NCBI GenBank assembly: GCA_009731375.1
Contig: BJOX01000044.1
Span: forward strand, 68,568-94,936
Origin: Paulinella micropora
Lineage: Eukaryota; Cercozoa; Imbricatea; Euglyphida
Direction: 5' to 3'
Length of the DNA: 26,369 nt
The position numbers were made by a program, and so were the translations under genes. Position 1 is the stretch's first letter. Each line of letters opens with the position of its first letter. Shown here in pieces: positions 17,764 through 26,369 of the stretch. The notes below the pieces were generated by a model. That model worked only from the letters and a program-made list of their open reading frames with translations, had not been told where the DNA came from and ran no database searches.

Positions 17764-18539
17764 ATGTCGACAGACCGCCGAAGTGAGTGAATTCTCGGAG
17801 GCAGATCAAAGAAGATAAGAAGAAGAAGCAGGAGGAGGAGGAGGAGGAAGAGGACTGAATGAAGGAGGAGGAGGAGGAGATGAAGGAGTAGGAGGAGTAG
17901 AAGAGGGCTGGGATGATGAAGGAAGATATGAAGGAGACGAAGATGAAGGAGGATTTGAACAAGAAGAGACGGGAGGAGGAGGAGCATATGGTAATCCCTT
18001 ACCACCTGCCTACACGGGAGGAGGATGACAAAAAAGGATCGACTTGATTCATAGTGATGGAGAGGAGATCACAGTGGAGGAACAACAGTGGGTGCAAGAC
18101 CACTATGACCTCACTAAAGAAGAGTTTGATAACAAGATGGGGGGAGAGAATGATACCTATGTGTGGGTCCCTCAGGAGTACTCTCAGGATCAAAGAAGAT
18201 AGAAAAGTCGTGCTAAAAAGGATGTCTATATCCTATTATCAAACACAGCACAGCTCTCGGCAAACTGGTCTCTGATCCAGAAAAGAGAAAGAAGATACAG
18301 CATATCAAGTTTGGGGACACACACACCCACCTTGAATTACTCGATGCTATCTTTGGGGTGTACACTCAAAACCTGATTTGGGAACGTTCATACGGCCCAC
18401 GATGTGAGGGTTACCTCCAGTACACACACCCAAGAGCAATAGCCAGATTCCTTGCGACTGGTCAGGAGGCAGTCGATGTAACAAAAATGAAGACAAACCT
18501 GGGTTCGAAAAACTCTAGTGGCATATTTCATTTTTTACG
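17764..18539 (+). pseudogene. gag: gag, N-terminal part (Gly-rich), broken by stops and frame changes
   Basis: An ATG at 17764 opens a frame of only eight codons. Coding character continues in another frame (2 modulo 3): a Gly/Glu-rich stretch of about 65 residues ends AYGNPLPPAYTGGG, followed by an acidic part (LIHSDGEEITVEEQQWVQDH). In-frame stops lie at 17816-17818 (TAA), 18026-18028 (TGA) and 18200-18202 (TAG). Around 18230 the frame changes, and a good protein-like stretch follows (FGDTHTHLELLDAIFGVYT) until a further change at a T6 run, 18531-18536. Gag normally forms the particle around the RNA. This copy cannot make a full-length product as assembled. Confidence 0.6.
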
Positions 18540-20147
18540 ATGGAAATGAAGGCCTTGGAGGAGGGGAAGGCAGAGATGGAAAAAAGCATTAAGGCAGCAG
18601 GAGAAACTCATCCTGTGATTGATGAGTTAGAGAAGACCGACAGAGTTCTGACCAAGATCAGACTGTTGATGGGTGCGTTACTGCATAAGGAGGCATGGAA
18701 GAGATAGATTCCTACCAAGGATCACTCTGTCCTTAAATCATTTAGTAACGCACCACCGGTCGCCAACAAAGCAGGTGTTGACCAATATGTGGAGAAATAT
18801 AATTTTCTCAGATCTGCTTCTGAATTGGTGGCCTTTATCACTCATGCTCAAAAGCTGGTGATATCTGAGAAGAAGAAGGCGAAAGAGAATGAGGAGTTCG
18901 AGAAGACGATGAGACTGGAAAGAATGAAAGCAAAAGTGAGTGGTGCAAAGACACACCCTCCGACATATTTGACCCCACCAGCTCCTGCCCCACCAGCCCC
19001 TGCACCCTCGGGCTCAACTACGGTGGTGGTCACAAACACGGAGAAGAAGGACAGACAGAACATCATAAATGCCTTCAAGGGGAAGAAAGGAGGAGTGGCA
19101 AGTCTCATGCTATATGCCAAGACGAGCTCAGACAAAGACTCTGATGCTTCGCTTTTGAGCAAGCTCAAAGAGATCAATGCCTGCATGAAGGCTTTTCCTT
19201 GCGACGAAACGCAGGAATACGAGGCCCTTGTTACTGTTTTTGACCAATCTCTAGTCTCGGAGGGATTTGATCTGACACAGTACAAGTTTTTGAGAAAGAA
19301 GGAGGAGATTAAGAGAAACAATGCAACAGGCCTAGACGCTCAGTGTGAACTGGCGGTGGCCACACTCATTTCATATTTTCAATCTCATGGATACCAGCAT
19401 CTCTGCACTGGTACTCTCATAGGATTTGAAATCTTTGAGACAGTGGCGATGAGTTTGAGGAGTGCTGTTGGCTTGGCGGCGACCCTTACGGAGGTAGTTT
19501 CCTCCTATGGGCTATTCTATGGCCGCAAGTCGATCATCCTCTATTTCTTTTCGGCGTTACACACAGTTAACCCGAGTAAGCTTACTCAGCTCATACAACA
19601 ATGCTCGACGTTTAGCTCAGTGAAGTCCAAGAACTTCCTCGAGACACACGTGTTCGAAAATACGGTTCAAAGCGTTGCTCCGTCAGCACTGTTTCAAGAA
19701 GTGATGAGTGCATGCTCAAACATGGACTCGCTCACGGAGGCACATACGGCACAGGCAGGCGGTGTACCTGTTGGCGCACAAGCCACGTACACAAACAGAG
19801 TTGCCGGTTGGAAGAGACAGAGAGAGCCAGACCTGAAGACCGCATGTTGGAGGTGGTTCGCGGGCTTGCAGTGTAAGGCACAGATGGAGAACAGAGACTG
19901 CTCTTTCAATCATGATAGGCAGAACCCAACAGCAAGGGCAAATTTTCTGAGCAGGACGGAAAGCAAGGAACCGGGCCTTTTCAACATGCTTCAGATTGCC
20001 GCTGCGAACGAAGGTTGGTACGCCAATATGTGTGATGATGAGGAGTTACGACAGGCGATCATTGCCTATGTGGAGAGGATGAAGGAGAAGAAGGAGGAAA
20101 GGGAGAGACACAAGAACCTAAAGGCCTCTCAAAGAGGACGAGGATGA
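18540..20147 (+). pseudogene. gag: gag, main part with CCCH-type zinc finger
   Basis: One frame runs from an ATG at 18540 to TGA 20145-20147, interrupted only by TAG at 18705-18707; the longest open part starts at ATG 18789 (452 residues). It shows a charged coiled-coil-like helix, a Pro/Ala linker (about residues 60-75 from 18789), and a largely helical central domain with several Cys and aromatic residues (plausible capsid). It then has CWRWFAGLQC followed by C-x3-H at 19845-19913, spacing C-x8-C-x8-C-x3-H (residues 353-375). That is a CCCH finger rather than the usual CCHC knuckle. The end is Lys/Glu-rich and leads into an Arg/Gly tail. I recognise no standard gypsy capsid by eye. Confidence 0.6.
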
Positions 20148-20793
20148 GGAGCAGGAGCAGGAGGACGAGGAGGAGGAGGAGAAGGAGGATGAGGAGGAGG
20201 AACATGGAGAGGAGCCTCGAGGCGGCAGGGAACCCCTCCGAGAGAAAGAGGAGGAGGTCGGGGATATACCCCTTATGGAGGGAGAGCTGTTCGAGCTCCA
20301 GCCCCCCCCACCCAGAGGAGGAGGAGGCTCATGGGCAAGCTCCAACCCGAATTTCGGTCGAGCTCAGGCCTACAACACTGCCTCGGAGACCGATACGTCA
20401 TCCTACCCGGACACTACTCAAGGTAATCGTTTCGAGGTGGTGGAATGACTGGAGGGGGAAGAAGAGAGGAAGGAGAAGACTGTGAAGTTTAACCCTAAAG
20501 TCACAGTGCTTTCTAATGCTGTTGTGCAGACTGGGCCAACGCTTCCTCTATGTGAAAACAAAGATGTGGGTACACAGAGACTGCAGCCCCAAGGTAGTCT
20601 CATACCCGTTCATACAGCACGGTTACCAATGATAACTGATGCAAATAGGAAGGCGAGACTTGCGATGGAGGCGAGGAGGGGCCAATGGCAGACCTATCGC
20701 CTCCGCCAAGCAAACAACCACGAACAGACTCAATGTCTACGATCGCGGCGGTTGGCGAGCAAAAAGACAATGTGTGTACTCAAGTGCCACTAG
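20148..20793 (+). pseudogene. gag C-terminal / gag-pol linker in two frames (RGG-like then Asp/Thr/Ser-rich)
   Basis: In the gag frame an Arg/Gly-rich tail continues past TGA 20145-20147 and another TGA at 20190-20192 up to about 20330. In the +1 frame coding character then continues to 20793 (ASSNPNFGRAQAYNTAS, later NPKVTVLSNAVVQTG), with one TGA at 20446-20448. A C8 homopolymer at 20302-20309 lies where the frames exchange, so an indel there is likely. The last 109 bases overlap the pol frame. RGG tails bind RNA. The product would be a Gag extension or a spacer before protease. Confidence 0.45.
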
Positions 20794-23700
20794 ACAATGT
20801 CGCTCACATAGTAAACGCACCAGTACCGCAGAATAATAACAATGTTAATGAGGTGAAGCAGGAGGAGAAGAAGGAGGAGTTGAAAAACTTAGAGACAAGA
20901 CTCAAAAATTTGGAACGTAAAGTTCTTGTTCTCGCAGTCAATATACACAGGCCCGATGCTCTGTGTTATACGGAACTTTATTGTGAAACATTGAAGACAA
21001 TATTAAGATTTGGTAATGATACGATCATCCAGGCGAATACTAATATTGTCTGCCGGAAGTTTTTTTATCGATACCGGGACTGGGTGGACGGAAATATGAA
21101 AAATTCGACTGGCACTCTGAAGGGAGTGGGTAGCCGGACGGTCATCACGGGAATCATCACACTGACCTTTAAATTAAAATCCGCACGAGTATACCGCATG
21201 GACCTTTATGTCGTCCCCGGTTACCACGGGTCAATATTACTGTCGTATGACCTATTGGCTACGATGGGGGCTGTGATTGATTGCGCCGCACGGCGAGTGA
21301 TATATGGAGTAAAAAGAGGAGAAAAGAACGATATTGATCCCTTCAACGCTACTGACTCTTATGAGGCTTATGAGCTGAGTCTAGCGACGGATCACAAAAA
21401 GATGGCCATCGCACATGAGGCACTTGAGGTGTACGTTCACCCCCATGTCGTAAGACCGGATGAGCTGTCCCGGACCGACAATTGGGAATCCCAAGTGTGC
21501 ACTGTCACAGTTCCGACATGCCATTGGGACAAAAAGTCTATTGATGACTTAATCGAGAAGCGAAAGGAGGAGATTATATGTGTCGCACAAAGAAGCCCGT
21601 CGTTGGCGAGATTCGCGGAAGGAGTAGGAACAGATGTCCATATTACTAACGGATACTGTTTCCATGCGAAAGTAGGAGAAGAAAAAAGGGATGCGTTTGT
21701 ACCAAGGAGAGAGGGGCGAATCCCGGATACTCCACCAGAAACTATTAAAAGTTTTATTACTGATTTCTGGGGTGACGAGTCGACGTGGCCGCGTTCACTA
21801 ACTGAAGTGAAGAAATGCTTACGGACTTTATTCGAAAATAATAAGCCGTATACTATTATCCTGCCATATAATGAGAAGGCGATATGGGCGCAGGAAATAA
21901 GGGACCGGCTTATTGATCATCCTATACCGGTACCCTCTCGCAAGCAACAGCTAGTGGTGGCTTGTCGTATGGGAACTCGTGAGCAGAGCAGTGCATACAA
22001 GCGGAAGCTCAGAGACCTCGACAAGTTGAAATTGATACCGCAAGCATTCACATGCTTTGATGGTTTTTACACCCGTAAAGCTCCTTTGCAATACGCGAGA
22101 CTCATTGACATGCTGGTGGAGCTCGGTAAAGATGATGAGCCGGAAACGGTCACGTATGAAAAGACGGGCCTAGATGATGTCTCGGAGGAGGACAGAGAAC
22201 CCCTCAAGCAACATAAGCAGATGTCTGATGAAGATTTTCAAGAGGCGGCGCGGAAAATATTGGAAAAAGGAGTAGGCACGGAGAAGGAGAAGGAGCTTTT
22301 AAAAGCCAAATTGGAGGCGAGCAAGGAAATTTTTGACCCTCCACATGCAGGTGGTGTCAAGCCTGAAGATTTCACTGCGGTTATCTACAAAATACCGGGT
22401 GCGGAGCCGTCACCGGCACCACGAAGGGCGAATTTGAGTATACATGAGGCGAAGATAGCGGAGGAGCTAGCAAGACAGCTGCTCAATGAGGACTTTATTG
22501 AGAGATCAACATCTCCAATAGTCTCACAACCGAGAATAGTGCCGAAGCCAGGAGGAGAATGGCGCCTGACAGTTAACTATGCTCGTGTTAACAAGGTGCT
22601 GGAGGAAGAGAGAAATCCTCTCCCGACATTAGAAGAAGGAAGGAGAGTACTGCGGAATGCAAAATTCTATTCGGTCATTGACCTTAAGAATGGCTTCTGG
22701 CAGATACCACTGGAGGAAAAGTCCAGATGGCTGACGGCGTTTGTGGTGGGTATGGAAATATACCAATGGAAAGTGCTTCCGATGGGCCTCAAGCAAGCCC
22801 CAGGACTTTTCCAGAAGGCGATGCAGAAGATGTTGAGCAGTCAGTACGATGATTTATCTGACAGAGGCTTTATGAGAAGGCGGGGACAGAAGGCGGGAGA
22901 ATATGCATTTTGCTATATCGATGACACTATCGTATACTCTAACACAATGGAGGAGCATATTGATCATTTGTCCGATATATTCAGGCGCATCGGAGCTTTT
23001 GGCCTGAAGTGCAATCTAAAGAAGTGTCAACTTGCCAAGACGAGTGTGACATACTTAGGGTACGAGATCTCCCATAATCGAGTCTCGATATCCAAAGAGA
23101 AGAGGGAGGAGATTATGAATCGACCGATACCGAAGAACCGAAAGAACCGCACTGAATTCCTTGCGATGGCGCAATACTATAGCCAGTTTATACCCGATTG
23201 GGGTGCAACACGTGCTAAGTTGGAGAAAATGATAGATTTTGGAGACTTTGAGAAGTGGGGCGAAGAGGCTTTGCAAGCGTTTCATGCGCTCAAAGATCTC
23301 ATTTACAAAGACCCGAAAGACGGAGGACTGGTGTTAACGATGCCCGACTTTACGAAACAATTCGTAGTCGATACAGACGCATCTAAGTTTGCGATTGGGG
23401 CTGTATTACAACAAGAGGATGAGGAGAAGAAATTACGCCCAATCATGTTTATTAGTAGGAAGTTGTGTGCGGCGGAGAGAAACTATTGCACAAGGCAAAG
23501 AGAGGCGTTGGCGGTAGTATGGGCCCTCAAGAGGCTCAGAGAGTATTTGTGGGGAGGACCTCAATTTACTGTCAGAACTGATCATCATAACCTGTTATGG
23601 TTGATGAATCATGAACAGACTGGACGGCTGGCGCGGTGGCAAGCGTTCTTGTCTTGTTTCGATTTTACAATGGTCCATCTACCGGGAAAGCGAAATGTGG

Positions 23701-25244
23701 TCGCTGATAGCCTCTCTAGGCTAGAGTTTAACTCAGAAGTATCGGCGTTGGTGTCCACGGTGGAGATGGAAGACTTGTCCACTGAGAAGGTGTATGAGGT
23801 CAGCCACATTGAGGCGATGGAGATGGCGAGTGGAGTCCGATATGACCGCACAGGTCTACGGTACAGTCCACAAGGCCCGGATCATGGGATATGTTGTGAG
23901 CTACATACCCAGGAGGACGCTGAGTGGTCCTATGAGGTATATAAGAATGCGAAGGCGAACATAAGAGAGGAAGAGGAGACGCAGAATGTTTATGCGGAGC
24001 CTCCTCAAGAGCGGAGAAGTGACCTAGACGATGACCCGGAAAGAATCGGGATACGGCTAGAAGATGGTACTATCCATATAGCCTCGCCTACCGCATGGAG
24101 GCAACAACAGGCTCAAGATCCGGAGTTTAAAGAACTGATACAGTTATATCAGAACCCGGATGAGCTACGGATGACGAAAGCGATCAAAGATCAGATGAAG
24201 GAGATGGGATGGAGAGATGGTCTACTGTGGTACAAGGGCCTTCACGGTCGCTATGCGTCACAGCCGGACAAATGGACCCTTTGGGTACCGGAGAGTCTGA
24301 GACGATTTATATTTGTCGCAGCCCACAATTGCCCACTTTTGGCGCATCCGGGTCGACAACGAACTCACATGTTCGTAGCGAGGCGATTCTGGTGGAAGAA
24401 GATGAAGGAGGAGATAGATCAGGCGGTGGATGCATGCATCCCGTGCAAGATAAACAAAACACCACTGAAGGCAAATTTCGGCCTGATTGGCGAATTTCCT
24501 CTTCATGCGGGGATGTTTGAGTTTATACACATTGATCATGTGGGACCTTTCCCAGAATCGAGGGATGGTTACAAATACCTCCTCATGGCTATTGACAGAG
24601 CCACCAATTATGTGTGGATCATCCCTGTCAAAGACGTTACCGGCAAGACGACGGCCGAGGCGCTGATCGATAGGATCATCTCACAGATCGGAGTACCAAG
24701 AAAGATATGTTCTGATCGAGGCTCGGACTTTAATAACGAGGTCATCGACAAACTATCTAAGTATTACGGGATGAAATGGCAATATGTTACTGCCTATAAC
24801 CCGCGAGCAAATGGGAAAATCGAGCGGGTACACAGACCCCTCAAAGCCTCGCTAAAGATGTATTGCACGAAGAAGGAGAATCAAAGAGCATGGGTCGAGG
24901 CAGCACCATCATTTGCGTTTGCAATGAACTGTCTACCCTCTACGGCGTTAGGAGGCTCGAAGAGCTCAATCTCGCCATATCAGTTAGTATATGGGCGTGA
25001 GCCTGATATCCCGACTTCGCTCCTTCACCCAAAAGACACTTGGGCGGATGCGGATGAGTTGTTTGGGATGAGACTTAGAGTGAAGATGGAGGCGGAACAA
25101 ATAGTCAGGGCGCATAGAGAGGCGGAGCGCCGAAAGACTGATGCTGAAGGGGTGCGACAAGCGCACTTGGATCAGATCAAAGTTTCAGGTTGTGGATATT
25201 GTACTGTTGTACCATCCTCAGGTGCCGAAAGGAGTCAGCTCTAA
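20685..25244 (+). CDS. pol: Pol polyprotein: protease-like, RT, RNase H, integrase
   Basis: 1519 codons open from an ATG at 20685. Residues ~50-90 look coiled-coil. The protease-like region (~100-200) has DTIIQAN at 112-118 where a D-T-G motif is expected, and ILLSYDLL at 184-191. RT ~570-820: motif A IDLKNGFW with Asp 666, YIDD at 744-747. RNase H ~885-1010: Asp 896, Glu 940, Asp 966, ending LPGKRNVVADSLSRL. Integrase: zinc motif His 1214, His 1221, Cys 1251, Cys 1254; catalytic Asp 1284, Asp 1344, Glu 1380 with 35 residues between the last two (DD35E). The frame is lost at about 25150-25190, after which the GPY/F part continues one frame on. This domain order is Ty3/gypsy. It overlaps the preceding frame by ~109 bp in the -1 relation. 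RT, RNase H and integrase residues look intact. Confidence 0.92.
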   Translation: MADLSPPPSKQPRTDSMSTIAAVGEQKDNVCTQVPLDNVAHIVNAPVPQNNNNVNEVKQEEKKEELKNLETRLKNLERKVLVLAVNIHRPDALCYTELYCETLKTILRFGNDTIIQANTNIVCRKFFYRYRDWVDGNMKNSTGTLKGVGSRTVITGIITLTFKLKSARVYRMDLYVVPGYHGSILLSYDLLATMGAVIDCAARRVIYGVKRGEKNDIDPFNATDSYEAYELSLATDHKKMAIAHEALEVYVHPHVVRPDELSRTDNWESQVCTVTVPTCHWDKKSIDDLIEKRKEEIICVAQRSPSLARFAEGVGTDVHITNGYCFHAKVGEEKRDAFVPRREGRIPDTPPETIKSFITDFWGDESTWPRSLTEVKKCLRTLFENNKPYTIILPYNEKAIWAQEIRDRLIDHPIPVPSRKQQLVVACRMGTREQSSAYKRKLRDLDKLKLIPQAFTCFDGFYTRKAPLQYARLIDMLVELGKDDEPETVTYEKTGLDDVSEEDREPLKQHKQMSDEDFQEAARKILEKGVGTEKEKELLKAKLEASKEIFDPPHAGGVKPEDFTAVIYKIPGAEPSPAPRRANLSIHEAKIAEELARQLLNEDFIERSTSPIVSQPRIVPKPGGEWRLTVNYARVNKVLEEERNPLPTLEEGRRVLRNAKFYSVIDLKNGFWQIPLEEKSRWLTAFVVGMEIYQWKVLPMGLKQAPGLFQKAMQKMLSSQYDDLSDRGFMRRRGQKAGEYAFCYIDDTIVYSNTMEEHIDHLSDIFRRIGAFGLKCNLKKCQLAKTSVTYLGYEISHNRVSISKEKREEIMNRPIPKNRKNRTEFLAMAQYYSQFIPDWGATRAKLEKMIDFGDFEKWGEEALQAFHALKDLIYKDPKDGGLVLTMPDFTKQFVVDTDASKFAIGAVLQQEDEEKKLRPIMFISRKLCAAERNYCTRQREALAVVWALKRLREYLWGGPQFTVRTDHHNLLWLMNHEQTGRLARWQAFLSCFDFTMVHLPGKRNVVADSLSRLEFNSEVSALVSTVEMEDLSTEKVYEVSHIEAMEMASGVRYDRTGLRYSPQGPDHGICCELHTQEDAEWSYEVYKNAKANIREEEETQNVYAEPPQERRSDLDDDPERIGIRLEDGTIHIASPTAWRQQQAQDPEFKELIQLYQNPDELRMTKAIKDQMKEMGWRDGLLWYKGLHGRYASQPDKWTLWVPESLRRFIFVAAHNCPLLAHPGRQRTHMFVARRFWWKKMKEEIDQAVDACIPCKINKTPLKANFGLIGEFPLHAGMFEFIHIDHVGPFPESRDGYKYLLMAIDRATNYVWIIPVKDVTGKTTAEALIDRIISQIGVPRKICSDRGSDFNNEVIDKLSKYYGMKWQYVTAYNPRANGKIERVHRPLKASLKMYCTKKENQRAWVEAAPSFAFAMNCLPSTALGGSKSSISPYQLVYGREPDIPTSLLHPKDTWADADELFGMRLRVKMEAEQIVRAHREAERRKTDAEGVRQAHLDQIKVSGCGYCTVVPSSGAERSQL

Positions 25245-25608
25245 GCTGTTCACTCACTGGAAAGGACCTTATCAGATTATGGAACAGACGGGACCTCTGA
25301 ACTACAAGATCAGGGGTAGAGGGAAGGTGCAAATTGTGAATGTAAGAAGGCTGAATAAGTATGATCCCTTCTTATTGGAAGATGAATCCATTGAGGAGGC
25401 GTTAAAACGGATGAAAGATGATTTCAAAGAGGTGCCGCCCATCCACAAGGAGGCTGGCATAGACCAAGACGATGCTTATCGGGCACCGATAGCTGAGAAG
25501 GAGGAGAGTGAGGTGGACAGCAAGGAGAAGACTGACCGCATAAGCGCGGTGGGGACTCTGTCTAAGTCTCCGCGAGAGCATAGCGGAAAGAAGGAGAAGA
25601 TCACATAG
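25141..25608 (+). pseudogene. pol: Integrase C-terminal part with GPY/F module, after a frameshift
   Basis: The true coding part begins near 25180 (FQVVDIVLLYHPQVPKG), continuing the integrase that pol loses; the bases from 25141 to ~25180 are overlap. HWKGPYQIME at about 25255-25284, followed by Y-x-I, is the GPY/F module found at the C-terminus of many gypsy and retroviral integrases, where it helps multimerisation and DNA binding. A Glu/Lys-rich tail follows, ending at TAG 25606-25608. No chromodomain is visible. The frame change relative to pol is a single-base-type shift near AAAG/TTT at 25178-25184. Confidence 0.75.
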
Positions 25609-26253
25609 GCGCAGCTAACGAGAGCGCGGAACGATCTTATCAACGACCAACCGAGGAAGGCGATGAGGTCGATGAGATCAAAGGACGTCCACCAGGAGGA
25701 GGAGGGGACGGACACTGACCCAAACGCGGGCAACGTTGAGATTGTCCATGAGCGATGGAAGGAAGGCGATGCGATAGCAACCATCGCATGGGTGAAAAAT
25801 GTTTTCTATCTGATGAGACCAGCGGAACAACATGTCGCTGATGACACTCTCTCAGACTTATACTTGATGCGGGTCGTGGCGGTCCCACGACAGATGCGTG
25901 TCACACGGACACTCAAAATATCATCAGCCGCAAAGATAGTACAACCGATACTCCAGTTCTGGAGAAGTATGGACCCGGTTGAGGATCCAAAGGCAAGACA
26001 TTATCTGCCAGTATATAAAGACGCAAAAAGTCTCGAGACATGGGATGATACAATTACTCCCAGAGACAAGGATTACACTGCGTGGACCATTCAGACACTG
26101 CCAAGAGGAGTGCTTGATGTCCCTTTTGAATTATCGTTGGGCGGAATCCCTAATAAGATCTGGGACATTCTCGAACAGTCAAAGTTCGATCTGACTTTTG
26201 TTGGTGGTCCTCCACCAGGCAAAGAAATCCGCGCTAAACGACGAAGACAGTGA
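25609..26253 (+). CDS. Unidentified accessory block in frame after integrase
   Basis: The same frame as the GPY/F segment continues past the single TAG (25606-25608) to TGA 26251-26253; its first ATG is 25663 (196 residues). It starts with an acidic linker, then a compact-looking domain with alternating hydrophobics (AIATIAWVKNVFYLMRP, LYLMRVVAVPRQMRV), aromatic residues and a Pro/Gly-rich, basic end (GGPPPGKEIRAKRRRQ). It has no signal peptide or membrane segment, so it is not an obvious envelope protein. I recognise no family. It could be translated by readthrough of the TAG, from its own ATG, or be a C-terminal integrase extension. Confidence 0.55.
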   Translation, partial: AQLTRARNDLINDQPRKAMRSMRSKDVHQEEEGTDTDPNAGNVEIVHERWKEGDAIATIAWVKNVFYLMRPAEQHVADDTLSDLYLMRVVAVPRQMRVTRTLKISSAAKIVQPILQFWRSMDPVEDPKARHYLPVYKDAKSLETWDDTITPRDKDYTAWTIQTLPRGVLDVPFELSLGGIPNKIWDILEQSKFDLTFVGGPPPGKEIRAKRRRQ

Positions 26254-26369
26254 CAAAGAAATTATTTTTCTTTATGCGTCTCAAACAAACTGGTTGATTG
26301 CCCACGGCGTATCATGATTTGATCATGCATCATCAGTTATCAATATGAATATTAAAAAGACTCAGTGAT
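26254..26369. other. Sequence after the last coding block; 3' LTR not reached
   Basis: Contains a TGATTTGATCATGCATCATCA palindrome-like cluster at about 26315-26335 and an A-rich end, but no clear polypurine tract or LTR start. The element continues beyond the window. Confidence 0.6.

Larger units (their letters stand above)
16743..26369 (+). mobile_element. Ty3/gypsy-type LTR retrotransposon (3' LTR outside the window)
   Basis: Layout: 5' LTR, primer-binding site, ~780-bp leader, gag region (frame-broken), protease-RT-RNase H-integrase in one long frame, GPY/F module, and an additional coding block ending at 26253. The order RT-RNase H-integrase is the Ty3/gypsy order (Copia has integrase first). 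No LTR start (TGTAGGCATC) recurs before 26369, so the element exceeds 9.6 kb. The LTR begins directly after a GATA run that also borders the LINE 3' end. Base composition (higher GC, AGG/GAG-rich) differs sharply from the neighbouring LINE. Confidence 0.85.

Noticed and set aside
17764-26253. Reassigned stop codons (TAA/TAG as Gln) explaining the in-frame stops in gag
   Set aside because: The 1519-codon pol uses many Gln codons but no TAA or TAG, and frames outside the element also end at TAG/TAA, so reassignment is very unlikely.
25663-26253. Envelope-like gene of an errantivirus-type element
   Set aside because: No signal peptide, no transmembrane segment and no glycoprotein-like Cys pattern; the frame is continuous with integrase.

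Overview
This is a eukaryotic window: it has spliceosomal-type GT-AG boundaries, tRNA-derived SINEs, an APE-type LINE, a Ty3/gypsy LTR retrotransposon and very dense simple-sequence DNA. It fits a large, microsatellite-rich genome, such as a marine or aquatic invertebrate or a large-genome protist. I cannot name the organism, and I see no intact host gene. Three runs of N (2448-2457, 11048-11503, 15870-16258) are assembly gaps, each beside a homopolymer or an (AC)n array.

1-1.6 kb: two minus-strand tRNA-derived SINE copies and one SINE-like relative, separated by (AAT)n arrays, followed by a Pro/Ala-coding minisatellite and an (AGT)n array. 1.6-5.6 kb: blocks of an unusual palindrome-based ~22-bp minisatellite alternate with minus-strand coding-like islands. 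Two introns there have matched phases, and parts resemble piggyBac-derived (PGBD) proteins with Cys-rich modules, so this is probably a decayed or internally deleted piggyBac-like gene. 5.56-5.84 kb: a small inverted-repeat element (MITE) flanked by TA. 6.14-6.43 kb: a probable Copia-type 3' LTR with polypurine tract on the minus strand. 7.2-13.4 kb: mostly microsatellites of many motifs, another block of the palindromic minisatellite in the opposite orientation, and one possible plus-strand exon.

13.38-16.7 kb: a 5'-truncated, frame-broken LINE (APE endonuclease C-terminus, reverse transcriptase, C-terminal domain) abutting (GATA)n on its 5' side and a short GATA run on its 3' side. Its 3' part contains a 105-bp direct repeat.

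16.74 kb to the window end: a long Ty3/gypsy-type element. It has a 237-bp 5' LTR, a tRNA-type primer-binding site, a long leader, a broken gag with Gly-rich ends and a CCCH-type zinc finger, and a long pol (protease-like region, RT, RNase H, DD35E integrase, GPY/F module). An unidentified extra coding block follows pol in frame after a single TAG. The 3' LTR must lie beyond the window. The least expected features are the Gag zinc finger, the non-canonical protease motif and the extra C-terminal block.
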